Assembly (NCBI GenBank): GCA_030605785.1 | Contig: JAUWHS010000082.1 | Location: forward strand, 1 to 33,118 | DNA from: a bacterium | GTDB lineage: Bacteria; Babelota; Babeliae; Babelales; JAUWHS01 | Direction of reading: 5' to 3' | Length of the DNA stretch: 33,118 nt | Part shown: positions 17,053 to 26,242 of the stretch, one piece after another | Position numbering within the stretch: position 1 is the stretch's first letter | Layout of the letters: every line of letters begins with the position of its first letter | Notes under the pieces: model-generated | What the model was told of the DNA's origin: nothing | The model's database searches: none | The model's input: only the letters and a program-made list of their open reading frames with translations | Translations under genes and position numbers: made by a program

Positions 17053-19128
17053 TTAAGCGGCAGATGCAACCAAAGAAGCTTTGTTGCTGTTCATTGCCTG
17101 GCGCGCTTCACGCAAAATATCACTATCAAATCCGGACTGCTTTAATAAGTCTAATGCTATTTTTTGATCAGTTAAACCCTGCTCTAGTTTATATGTAAAC
17201 TTAATTCGTCCGTCATCATCTTTATTCACATAAACTTTATAATTTCTACAAATACCTTTTGTATCATCTTCAAGAGTACCTAACTGTTTTACAAAGTGTG
17301 TAGCGTTTATAGATAAATGATGATTAAGTCTTGAAAGTTTTTTAAGAATACCGTAAGCGGCAGCGGAACCTTCTTCAGGATTTGTTCCGGTAAAGACTTC
17401 ATCCATAATTACAAAACTAAATTGATCCGACTTAAGATCTGAAACCATATCAATAAGTTTTTTAGCTCGATTCATTTCCGCTTGGAATAAAGATTCTTGA
17501 CCAACTGAATCAGTAATATTCAAATATGTATTCATTAAAGAAAACGGTGTTAATGATATTTGCGCGGCCGGAGCAACACCAAAAGATTGCGCCAACATGA
17601 TATTAATCGTAATCGCTTTAAGAATTGTAGATTTACCACCGGCATTTGGACCTGTTAAAATAATGTTTCTGTTATTTTGTCCAAGCTCAATATTGTTAGT
17701 AATAACTTTGTTTGAATCTAATTCAGGATGCCAAAAATCTTTAATTTCAAAAGCCGGTTTATCTTGTTCTAAATAATTAACAAATGAATATTTTGCGTTT
17801 TTATTTGTTTCATATTTTTTATAAAGTTTCGCGATTGAAAGATACGCATCAAGTTCACCAACAGATCTTAACGGATCAATTAATTTATCTTTAACTTCAT
17901 ACATCTTTTTGTAAGAAGATAAAATTTTACCATTCAAACTAAACATTGAATATTTCTTTTTAAACGTTCTGGTACTTAATGTTTTTAAAAACTTATTAGT
18001 CTCTACATCATTTTGAACTAAACCGGGTAGCGCGTTTTTGATTACATCATAATTCAAACTTAATTTAGAAATATTTTGAATCGAATTTTCCAGTGCTGCG
18101 ACAGAAGACATTTTACCGTGAACCCATTGAATTCGTTTATAATTTGCGTTCGCGGAATCGAAAACATTATTTATACCAAACATCTTGAATGCGCCATTAA
18201 ATAGCAAATTATAACCGAAAACCCAAGCGCCTGCTTTTGCCATAACTTCTGCAAGACTAATCCAGGGCGCATTAATCGTCACACCAATCCATAAAATAGA
18301 ACCCATAACAGCGATAGAAGGAATAGAAGCCGGCAATAACTGCATGTTGATTATATCGTGCTTCAGTCCCATAGGAAATTGTTTTGTATTAGCGCCATTA
18401 AAAACTTTATTATTAAAATATAATTCACGAGAAAAGTCAGACAATTTTCCATCTTTTAAAACTTTCCAGAACCATGCAAGTTCATGTTCATTTTTTTTAA
18501 TTTGTTCCAACTCTTTTTCTAATAATTTAAATAATTTTTTGTCCTTAATTAACAAACGAACAATTTCTTGTCGTTGTTTTAACTCTTTGATATTCGAAGT
18601 TGGCATAAACAACATTTTTTGTAATTGAATTTTACCCGCAGTAGTTACTGTATTATCGATATGCTTGAATAGATTTTTATTTGGATCTGATTTATCACCA
18701 CAGAAAACATTAAGATCATCAAAAACATTTTTGTTCAGAATCCTTTGCTTTTCATTATTTAATTCAGATTTTTGATCTTTAACTCCACCGGCAAAAATAT
18801 GATACAAAAGACGCAATGTTTCAACTTGGCCAATTTCTATCGCCTTCTTTTTAAATTCTTGCCCCGCTTTCAATTTTGCATTTTCATTGATAACATTCAT
18901 TTGCGCTTCATTTTCTTCTTTTTCCTGAACAGACAACGTTGGCAAATACAAATCCGCAATATCATTATAATACCCAAACTCGGATACACCCTTTGTTACT
19001 TTCGCGACACCTGCGGGGCTTGCAAACTCAGCACTATTAGCTAAACACAGTCCAGCTTGTAAAAATATAACTGTAGACAATAAAAATAATTGTTTTGAAA
19101 TTCTGTTGATATAAAACATGAAACCCAC
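17053..19128 (-). CDS. MutS-like ATPase with N-terminal signal peptide (copy A)
   Basis: FLLSTVIFLQAGLCLANSAEF signal; NIILTGPNAGGKSTILKAI, FSFVIMDEVFTGTNPEEGSAAAYG, LSINATHF. 19128 is GTG; ATG 19119 also possible. Confidence 0.9.
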   Translation of the reverse strand: MGFMFYINRISKQLFLLSTVIFLQAGLCLANSAEFASPAGVAKVTKGVSEFGYYNDIADLYLPTLSVQEKEENEAQMNVINENAKLKAGQEFKKKAIEIGQVETLRLLYHIFAGGVKDQKSELNNEKQRILNKNVFDDLNVFCGDKSDPNKNLFKHIDNTVTTAGKIQLQKMLFMPTSNIKELKQRQEIVRLLIKDKKLFKLLEKELEQIKKNEHELAWFWKVLKDGKLSDFSRELYFNNKVFNGANTKQFPMGLKHDIINMQLLPASIPSIAVMGSILWIGVTINAPWISLAEVMAKAGAWVFGYNLLFNGAFKMFGINNVFDSANANYKRIQWVHGKMSSVAALENSIQNISKLSLNYDVIKNALPGLVQNDVETNKFLKTLSTRTFKKKYSMFSLNGKILSSYKKMYEVKDKLIDPLRSVGELDAYLSIAKLYKKYETNKNAKYSFVNYLEQDKPAFEIKDFWHPELDSNKVITNNIELGQNNRNIILTGPNAGGKSTILKAITINIMLAQSFGVAPAAQISLTPFSLMNTYLNITDSVGQESLFQAEMNRAKKLIDMVSDLKSDQFSFVIMDEVFTGTNPEEGSAAAYGILKKLSRLNHHLSINATHFVKQLGTLEDDTKGICRNYKVYVNKDDDGRIKFTYKLEQGLTDQKIALDLLKQSGFDSDILREARQAMNSNKASLVASAA

Positions 19129-19171
19129 CCCAAAAAAAAATTATGTAATGTAAACTAAAAAACGTCCCAAA

Positions 19172-19202
19172 AGGGTTTGAAACCCTAAGAGTTTTAAACT
19201 CT
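19172..19202. promoter_or_regulatory. pair of 15-bp palindromes upstream of MutS-like copy A
   Basis: AGGGTTTGAAACCCT (19172-19186) and AGAGTTTTAAACTCT (19188-19202). Confidence 0.6.
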
Positions 19203-19252
19203 GAAAGTTCAAAATCTAGCACAAACAAAAAACAATGTAAAAACCAACAAAT

Positions 19253-19287
19253 AAAGGGTTTCTTTTTTAATAAGAAACCCTTTATTT
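19253..19287. terminator. terminator between the MutS-like genes
   Basis: AAAGGGTTTCTT-TTTTAAT-AAGAAACCCTTT. Confidence 0.75.
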
Positions 19288-19306
19288 AAAAACCTTTATT
19301 TAATAT

Positions 19307-21343
19307 TTAAGCTGCTGCAACAACGGAGCCTGAACTTTCATTCAAAATATTATAAGCTTCGCTTAAAATTTCATCATCAAATCCACCGGATTGTTGCAAT
19401 AAATCAAGCGCGATAGCCTGATCAGTTGTACCATCTTTCCAGGTATAAGGACAAGAAATTTTACCGTTTTCGTCCCTATTAACAAAAACTTTCTTGTTTT
19501 TAAATATTCCATTTGTATCTTTTTCAAGTCGGCTTAATTGTTCAACAAAATGAGTTGCGTTTATTGACAAGTGATGTCCAAACTTTGAAAGATACTTCAA
19601 AATACCATAAGCACCGGCCGCGCCTTCCTTAGGATTTGTTCCTGTAAATACTTCATCCATAATAATAAAACTAAACTCACCCGGTTTTAAATTCTTAATC
19701 CTATCAATAAGTTCTTTCGATCTATTCATTTCAGCTTGAAACAAAGATTCTTTACCAATTGTATCTGTAATATTGAGGTAAGTATTTATGAGAGCAAACG
19801 GAGTAATTGTTAACTTCTTAGCAGGCGCAATTCCAAAAGATTGCGCCAAAATAAGATTAGTCGTAATAGCTTTAAGAATTGTAGATTTACCACCTGCGTT
19901 TGGACCGGTCAAAATAATATTTCTGTTGTTATCTTTTCCAAGTTCAACATCATTTGTAACAACATTATTTGGATCTAATTCAGGATGCCAAAAATCTTTA
20001 ATTTCAAAATATGGATTTTCTTGTTCTAAATAATTAACAAAACAATATCGCGTGTTTTCATTTGTCGCGTGTTTTTTATAAAGCTTTGCGATAGAAAGAT
20101 ACGCATCAAGCTCACCAACTGCTTTCAATTGATTAATTAAGTTGTCTTTAACTTCGTACATTTGCTTATAAGAAGCCAATACTCTTCCTTGAAAGCTTAA
20201 AACTGAAGGCTTACCTTTAAATGTTTTTTTATTTAATAAGTTCAAAAACTTTTTAGCTTTTCTGTCATCTTGCTTAAGATGAGAAATCTTTTTTATAATT
20301 GGTGTATAACTTTGCGTTTTTTGAACAATACATTGAACAGCGTTTTCCAATGTCGCAACATCAATCATTTTTTGTTGAATATTTTTAGCTGTTATAACTT
20401 TATCTTCGATTTCATCAATCATATTCGGAGCTCCAAAAGCTTTTGCGATAGCAGTCATAATAAGCGTTTCAACAACTCCTATCGTAAGCCCCCCATACAT
20501 GCCAAACAGCATTCTACCATCAATCATTCCAACTTTATAAGCCGCAGTTGCTCCACCAGCAACTCCCACTACCATTAAAGGCAAAATTAATCCCAAATTC
20601 AAAACATCGTGACAATATTCCATTCCAAGAGAACTTTTATTCGCACCCTTCAAAAATGATTTGCTAAAATACATTTTTTCGAAATAATCATGAATCTCTT
20701 TTTCTAATGATTTAAAAAACCATGCAAATTCAGATTCTGCTTTTTTAATTTTCTTGAGATATCCATCTAAATCATTAAATAAATTTTTATCTAATATAAG
20801 TTTACGAACAATTTCTTGTCGCTGTTTTAAATCTGAAATATTAGTTGTTGGATAAAACAACATTTTTTGTAATTGAATCTTTCCAATCTTTGTCTGAGTA
20901 TAATTTAGTTTAGAAAAAAGATGATCTTGCAATGATGATTTATCACCGCAAAAAGCATTTAAATCATTTAAAGTATTTTCATTAAGAACATTTGTAATAG
21001 CGCTTTTCCCTGGATCTTCTTGAGACGCAAACATTTTGTATAAAAGTCTCAATGCTTCTACTTGCCCAATTCCAGCCTGTTTAAAATCTTTGCCTTGTCC
21101 TTCTTTCAATTCTTTATTTAAATCATTAATTTTTTCAGCTTCTTCAGCTTCTTTCATTTCCTGTTTTACTAAAGACGGTAAATGTAAATTCGCAAGTTCA
21201 TTATAATGCTCTGCTTCACATTTAATCTCATTTTCTTTCGCCATGGCAAGAGACGGCAAAATCAAATTCAAACTCAATATAATTGAAAAAAATGTAGCAA
21301 TTTTTTGTTTGTAACTTCTGAAAACAAATACTCTACTTTTCAT
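19307..21343 (-). CDS. MutS-like ATPase with N-terminal signal peptide (copy B)
   Basis: Start MKSRVFVFRSYKQKIATFFSIILSLNLILPSLAMA (ATG 21343, AAAGG RBS; track start 21430); NIILTGPNAGGKST, FSFIIMDEVFTGTNPKEG, LSINATHF. Confidence 0.9.
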   Translation of the reverse strand: MKSRVFVFRSYKQKIATFFSIILSLNLILPSLAMAKENEIKCEAEHYNELANLHLPSLVKQEMKEAEEAEKINDLNKELKEGQGKDFKQAGIGQVEALRLLYKMFASQEDPGKSAITNVLNENTLNDLNAFCGDKSSLQDHLFSKLNYTQTKIGKIQLQKMLFYPTTNISDLKQRQEIVRKLILDKNLFNDLDGYLKKIKKAESEFAWFFKSLEKEIHDYFEKMYFSKSFLKGANKSSLGMEYCHDVLNLGLILPLMVVGVAGGATAAYKVGMIDGRMLFGMYGGLTIGVVETLIMTAIAKAFGAPNMIDEIEDKVITAKNIQQKMIDVATLENAVQCIVQKTQSYTPIIKKISHLKQDDRKAKKFLNLLNKKTFKGKPSVLSFQGRVLASYKQMYEVKDNLINQLKAVGELDAYLSIAKLYKKHATNENTRYCFVNYLEQENPYFEIKDFWHPELDPNNVVTNDVELGKDNNRNIILTGPNAGGKSTILKAITTNLILAQSFGIAPAKKLTITPFALINTYLNITDTIGKESLFQAEMNRSKELIDRIKNLKPGEFSFIIMDEVFTGTNPKEGAAGAYGILKYLSKFGHHLSINATHFVEQLSRLEKDTNGIFKNKKVFVNRDENGKISCPYTWKDGTTDQAIALDLLQQSGGFDDEILSEAYNILNESSGSVVAAA

Positions 21344-21544
21344 GTCTTGGCCTTTGGAAAAAAATATTAAAATATTATACACACAATTAAAATCCCCGAA
21401 TCCCCCTAAAATGTCTGTAAAAACTAGCATTTAAAAAGATTTACGTCAAAAAAGAAAAAACTGTCTTTTCCTTGCAAAATGAATAATTTTTGGCAGACTG
21501 ATAACATCCTTCAAAATATTCGAAAAATTGAATTCTTTTTGTAA

Positions 21545-21622
21545 GGGGCTGTAGCTCAGTTTGGTTAGAGCGTCCGCCTGTCACGCGGAAGGCCGCGAGT
21601 TCGAGTCTCGTCAGCCCCGCCA
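21545..21622 (+). tRNA. tRNA-Asp (GTC anticodon), CCA encoded
   Basis: GGGGCTG acceptor pairing with CAGCCCC, D-arm GCTCAGTTTGGTTAGAGC, anticodon loop CTGTCAC, T-arm GTTCGAGTC, 3' GCCA. Confidence 0.97.
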
Positions 21623-21659
21623 GCCTACGCTAAAGCTTCGGCTGGCAGGCCATTTTTTT
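21619..21659 (+). repeat. dispersed palindromic element, copy overlapping tRNA 3' GCCA, terminator-like
   Basis: GCCAGCC-TACGCTAAAGCTTC-GGCTGGC followed by AGGCCATTTTTTT. Confidence 0.8.
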
Positions 21660-21712
21660 AACGGAATAAATTAAAGTTATTTTTATTGACTATCTACTCG
21701 AAAGCGTAGGCT

Positions 21713-21740
21713 GTCCGCCGAAGCTTTAGCGTAGGAGGAC
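21713..21740 (-). repeat. dispersed palindromic element, inverted copy
   Basis: GTCCGCC-GAAGCTTTAGCGTA-GGAGGAC; reverse complement of the CCTACGCTAAAGCTTCGG core. Confidence 0.8.
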
Positions 21741-21749
21741 ATATATTTC

Positions 21750-21992
21750 ATGAACTATGTTTATCTAATACGATCAATTCGTTTTCCTGATCAAATATAT
21801 ATTGGACAAACCTCAGACTTAAAACTCAGAATAAAAAAACACAACGAAAAAGGCTCTATACATACTGCCAAGTATATTCCATGGAAATTAGTTACATACA
21901 TTGCTTTCTCAGATAAAAACAAAGCCTTAAAATTTGAACATTATCTTAAATCTGGTTCCGGTCGATCCTTTGCCAAAAAAAGACTTTGGTAA
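21750..21992 (+). CDS. GIY-YIG single-domain nuclease (UPF0213-like)
   Basis: YVYLIRS...IYIGQTSDLKLRIKKHNEKGSIHTAKYIPWKLVTY...ALKFEHYLKSGSGRSFAKKRLW. Confidence 0.9.
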   Translation: MNYVYLIRSIRFPDQIYIGQTSDLKLRIKKHNEKGSIHTAKYIPWKLVTYIAFSDKNKALKFEHYLKSGSGRSFAKKRLW

Positions 21993-22006
21993 AAAAAAGC
22001 CGTTCT

Positions 22007-22534
22007 TTAAAAAATGTCGTTTATAACTCTACTTATAATTTTTTTAAACCAGTAGGTATAAATATCGGGATTATTTTTAACGTCTTCCAAGAGTTCGTTT
22101 TTGGTTACATATTTATAATCTTCGACTTCTTTAGGGTTTAAAATTGGTTGACCATCAAATTTGCCTAAAATAACATGATCTACTTCGTTTTCTATAAATC
22201 CATTTCCAAATTCAATTTTATAGGAAAAGCTGATTTTTTTTTTAAGATCGCAATCAAAACCCATTTCCTCTTTTAATCTGCGATGAGCAGCTTTAAGTGT
22301 ATTTTCTCCATCTTTTGGATGACTACAGCAGGTATTAGACCACAAACCACCAGAATGATATTTTTCTTTGTGTCTTTTTTGCAACATCAATTCATTTTTT
22401 GAATTAAAAATAAATATAGAAAATGCACGATGCAAAAGTCCGTCTTTATGAACCTGAAGTTTTTCTCCTCTTCCTATTTGAACATCATTTTTATCAACTA
22501 AGATAATGTTTTCTGACATAACCTGTTTTCCCAT
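22007..22534 (-). CDS. idi: isopentenyl-diphosphate delta-isomerase type 1 (NUDIX)
   Basis: LLHRAFSIFIFNSKNELMLQKRHKEKYHSGGLWSNTCCSHP, EEMGFDCDL, ENEVDHVILG. Confidence 0.92.
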   Translation of the reverse strand: MGKQVMSENIILVDKNDVQIGRGEKLQVHKDGLLHRAFSIFIFNSKNELMLQKRHKEKYHSGGLWSNTCCSHPKDGENTLKAAHRRLKEEMGFDCDLKKKISFSYKIEFGNGFIENEVDHVILGKFDGQPILNPKEVEDYKYVTKNELLEDVKNNPDIYTYWFKKIISRVINDIF

Positions 22535-22536
22535 AA

Positions 22537-22755
22537 TTAAATTTCAAATTTCATTAGATCTTGTGCAGCAACAACATTACCATCCTGTTTAAGCTTTGTA
22601 AAACCATACGTTTTAATTGTTTTTATACTTGGCCCAATACAAGAAAAAACAGTCTGTATATGTTGCAAGCTAAAATCAAATTCAACATCTTTGTTGCGAA
22701 ACGCGTCAACGAGGAGCCGCCATGATTGACTATCATGGCAATGAAATTTGATTAA
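22537..22755 (-). pseudogene. relic C-terminal coding fragment upstream of idi
   Basis: Minus frame LIKFHCHDSQSWRLLVDAFRNKDVEFDFSLQHIQTVFSCIGPSIKTIKTYGFTKLKQDGNVVAAQDLMKFEI*; preceded by a stop, no start. Confidence 0.5.
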
Positions 22756-22934
22756 TTAGATCATATATTATTAATAAATAAATCATTCAATGATTGTTTC
22801 TTTTAACGATTTTGAGTTTAAGAAACAAAATATAAAGAAAACATTCAATAAATTGTCTCTACATCAAAATCTTAGGTCTGAGATACAAGACTTTTAATCA
22901 TCAGCCTCAAATAAGATCTAATATTATGCAACTC

Positions 22935-25799
22935 CTATGTAATCTGTAAATCTATTGGTGAATTGTAAAACTGCTTATATGTATCAACCCCCATATACTG
23001 TAATGCAATCCACAACTGAAAAGCCTGAAATCCCTTAGAACCTTCAATAGAATAAGAACCTATATTACACATCACTGAAGATTCTGCTTGTCGCAAACAA
23101 TATGGCGCTGATTGCTTAAGATATGATTCTAATATATCATGATCTTTAAACAAAATTATTCCAATTCCATATGGCATATTAAACCAATCCGGCAAATCCA
23201 ATACCATAGAATCAGCAACATCCGCAAGTTCTTCACGAAAACTTTTTTCCTTGTTTAATATTTCCCTTGAATTTTTAGTTAAGGTTATATTAATAAAGAT
23301 CTCTTCAAATTCACATAATTGTTTTAATTTGACCATATCTAATGTTTCTATATTAGATATAAAAATATCTAAAGCTAAGATGGTCTTATTTAACTTTTTA
23401 GATATATAAATTTGTTCCATTAAAGCATCAATATTAGTATTGCCATTAACCTCATCAACAATAATTATTCTTTGTAAACCAAATCCTACAATATTGGCTA
23501 ATTCTTTCATTTTAGATTCTTGAGACTTAGAAGTAATAAAAACTAAATCATCATCTTGAGCCGCAATTCTTAACCCAATTTTTGTAACCCCTTTTTTATC
23601 ATCTTGTTTCTGTTGAAATAGTTTATTCCTCGCAACAAGAAGCATAGTTAATAAAGAAGGCGACAACCCATTTGTTACTATTCCACCGGACTTAATTAAA
23701 ACATTCGAAGTACGTTCTTTTATCATAAAAGATTTGTACCCAACAAGCTCTGCCAAACTATGTACAAGTTTATTTTCTATTATTGTTGATGCCGGAGAGG
23801 TCTCAAAGACTATTTGATTTTGATTAAATGCAGCAAAAACAGAGCTACCAAGAATAGAAATAAACGGTATATCTACAAATTTGTCCTTTTTAAACTTAAA
23901 TGAATCTTCATAAACTCCTTGTAAAATTGATAATACATACTCCGTAGGAGAAGACATTTTAGGAACACGCTCTTGAAAATCTAAATCAATTATTTTATTG
24001 TTAGGCCTACTACAAGTAATAATATCAATTACACTTTTTCCTATTTTTCTAACTTCTTCTTTATTATCTAAATTTGCAAAATACTTTCTAAAAGAATCAA
24101 CTCCTTTTAGAATTTCAGTTGATATAAAAGGTATTTGAGGTAATTCAACTATAGGCTCTTTTACTTTTGCTACTTTTTCTGCAATTTGTCTAATAGTTAA
24201 AAAACTTTCATTTAAAGTTTGTGGATCTATAAAAGGATTCATTAAACACAATCTAAATACTGTTATATTATTATTTAAATTTTTTTTATTTTCAGAATAT
24301 TTATTATATTTCGATTTTCCAATAATAGTATACGAAAGCCAAGTACCGCCTTTTTTTTGTAATGCTTTTTGAATTTCTACTGTAAGTTCATTTAATTGTT
24401 TATTTATATCCTCTATCTTTTTGCAATCCTTATTAGCAATAGCAAGATCAAGCTCTTTTTTCAAATATTTGGGAACATATCTAAAAACAAAAATATTCAT
24501 TTGAGGGTTACTCAAATTTTCAAAATCCTCTGCATTTTTTAATAATTCGCGCATGTAAAAAGTCATATTTATTGTATAATCTATCAAATTTGATAGATTA
24601 TCTATTCCCATAAATTTCAATGTTATCCATAACTTAAAAGCATCAAATCTTCTTGGCTGTTGAATTGCTTCCCCTAATAATTTTACATCCTCAATATCTT
24701 CTATCCCTTTTATATAACAAAGATTACTACGACGTTTAACTAATAAACTTCCCAAATTATATGGTATATATAATAATTTATGAGGATCTAATGTTATAGA
24801 ATCAGCCAATCTTATAGCATACATAGCCTTCTTTAATTCTTTATGCCTCTGGGTAAGAGCGCATGCTCCTCCATAAGCTGCATCAACGTGAAACCAAATA
24901 TTATTTTCTCGAGCAAGCGCGGCTATTTCTTCTAATGGATCAATTGAACCCACTCCCGTTGACCCCGCATTAGCAATTATCCCTAAGATAGCCGCTCCAT
25001 CTTGCTTTGCTTGTTGTATCTTATCTTTTAAGTCATTTATATCCATTCTAAAATCTTCATCTACATCTACTTCAACTATACTATCTGAACCAAGTCCAAC
25101 ATATCCTCCAATCTTCTTCCAAGAATAATGAGCATCTTTTGAAACAAAAACAATCAATTTTTGATCTTTTGGCAAAGATAATAATCCATCCAATGTCAAG
25201 TCTATACCTCTAGATGCCAAGTATTTATTTCTAATAATAAGAAATGCTTTAAGATTAGCTATTGTCCCCCCATTAGTTATAATTCCCCCAGAAACAGGAA
25301 TTCCTTTTGTTTTTATCGTAGGTATTTCATATCCCATAATCTCTGTCAGCCAATTAATAGTTTGTTCCTCAATTCCGCAAACAAAATTTGAAACATTATC
25401 ACTTGACATGTCAAAGTTCATAGCATCAATAACCGAATTAATTAAAATAGGAAAAAATAACGCCGTCGTAAACATATGCCCTATGTATTTGTTATTTAAA
25501 AAAATTGAATTATCAGCAATAGTATTAATTTGTTCAAATACCGAAGATAAACTTTGAGAATCTCCCAAAATCTCATATTTCTTAAATATTTCATTTATTT
25601 CTTGGTATGACTTTCCTACAAAAACCTTTCTTTTATTAAGTTCACTCAAATAATCAACTACAAAATCATTTATCTTATAGCCTAAATTTTGCATAGCTCT
25701 TCTATTAGTATCTGTTAAAAAAAACTTTTCATGTAAAGACGCTGTTATAATCTGATTTGCATTTGAAAAATTAGGAAATATAAAAAAAAAAGACCACAA
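22935..25799 (-). CDS. tandem-domain PLP-dependent group II decarboxylase; second domain apparently lacks the PLP lysine
   Basis: Domain 1: SGGIITNGGTIANLKAF, HVDAAYGGA, DSITLDPHKLLYIPYNLGSLLV; domain 2: SGGIVTNGLSPSLLTMLLV, DSMVLDLPDWFNMPYGIGIIL. ORF start used is TTG at 25799. Confidence 0.88.
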   Translation of the reverse strand: MWSFFFIFPNFSNANQIITASLHEKFFLTDTNRRAMQNLGYKINDFVVDYLSELNKRKVFVGKSYQEINEIFKKYEILGDSQSLSSVFEQINTIADNSIFLNNKYIGHMFTTALFFPILINSVIDAMNFDMSSDNVSNFVCGIEEQTINWLTEIMGYEIPTIKTKGIPVSGGIITNGGTIANLKAFLIIRNKYLASRGIDLTLDGLLSLPKDQKLIVFVSKDAHYSWKKIGGYVGLGSDSIVEVDVDEDFRMDINDLKDKIQQAKQDGAAILGIIANAGSTGVGSIDPLEEIAALARENNIWFHVDAAYGGACALTQRHKELKKAMYAIRLADSITLDPHKLLYIPYNLGSLLVKRRSNLCYIKGIEDIEDVKLLGEAIQQPRRFDAFKLWITLKFMGIDNLSNLIDYTINMTFYMRELLKNAEDFENLSNPQMNIFVFRYVPKYLKKELDLAIANKDCKKIEDINKQLNELTVEIQKALQKKGGTWLSYTIIGKSKYNKYSENKKNLNNNITVFRLCLMNPFIDPQTLNESFLTIRQIAEKVAKVKEPIVELPQIPFISTEILKGVDSFRKYFANLDNKEEVRKIGKSVIDIITCSRPNNKIIDLDFQERVPKMSSPTEYVLSILQGVYEDSFKFKKDKFVDIPFISILGSSVFAAFNQNQIVFETSPASTIIENKLVHSLAELVGYKSFMIKERTSNVLIKSGGIVTNGLSPSLLTMLLVARNKLFQQKQDDKKGVTKIGLRIAAQDDDLVFITSKSQESKMKELANIVGFGLQRIIIVDEVNGNTNIDALMEQIYISKKLNKTILALDIFISNIETLDMVKLKQLCEFEEIFINITLTKNSREILNKEKSFREELADVADSMVLDLPDWFNMPYGIGIILFKDHDILESYLKQSAPYCLRQAESSVMCNIGSYSIEGSKGFQAFQLWIALQYMGVDTYKQFYNSPIDLQIT

Positions 25800-26099
25800 A
25801 AGAAAAAATTAATTTAAACATAAGACCTTTCCATTGGATTTATTAAACATAATAATACTGTGATAAACAATAAAGAGATTTTGGGCATAAAATAACCGAA
25901 GAGCATTTAATATGCTTTTTACCCATACAAAATCGATTATATTTTTAATACAATACTTTGCCCCCCAAAATAATAAGGAAAAGTAAAGCTAACATAAAAA
26001 TGTTACAAAAACAATTCAGGCTCTGTCCGTTCAAAACAATACTCTCAAAATACAATATCTATAAGAATTTGTGATTTTATTTCTACATGCATGTGAACT

Positions 26100-26242
26100 A
26101 AGGCTCTATACATACTGCCAAGTATATTCCATGGAAATTAGTTACATACATTGCTTTCTCAGATAAAAACAAAGCCTTAAAATTTGAACATTATCTTAAA
26201 TCTGGTTCCGGTCGATCCTCTGCCAAAAAAAGACTCTGGTAA
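26100..26242 (+). pseudogene. 3' fragment of the GIY-YIG gene (duplicate)
   Basis: 143 nt matching 21850-21992 with 2 substitutions by eye, ending at the same stop. Confidence 0.95.

Noticed and set aside
21545-26242. Integrative element with tRNA attachment site
   Set aside because: No integrase and no repeated tRNA 3' end downstream; the repeated segment is the GIY-YIG tail instead
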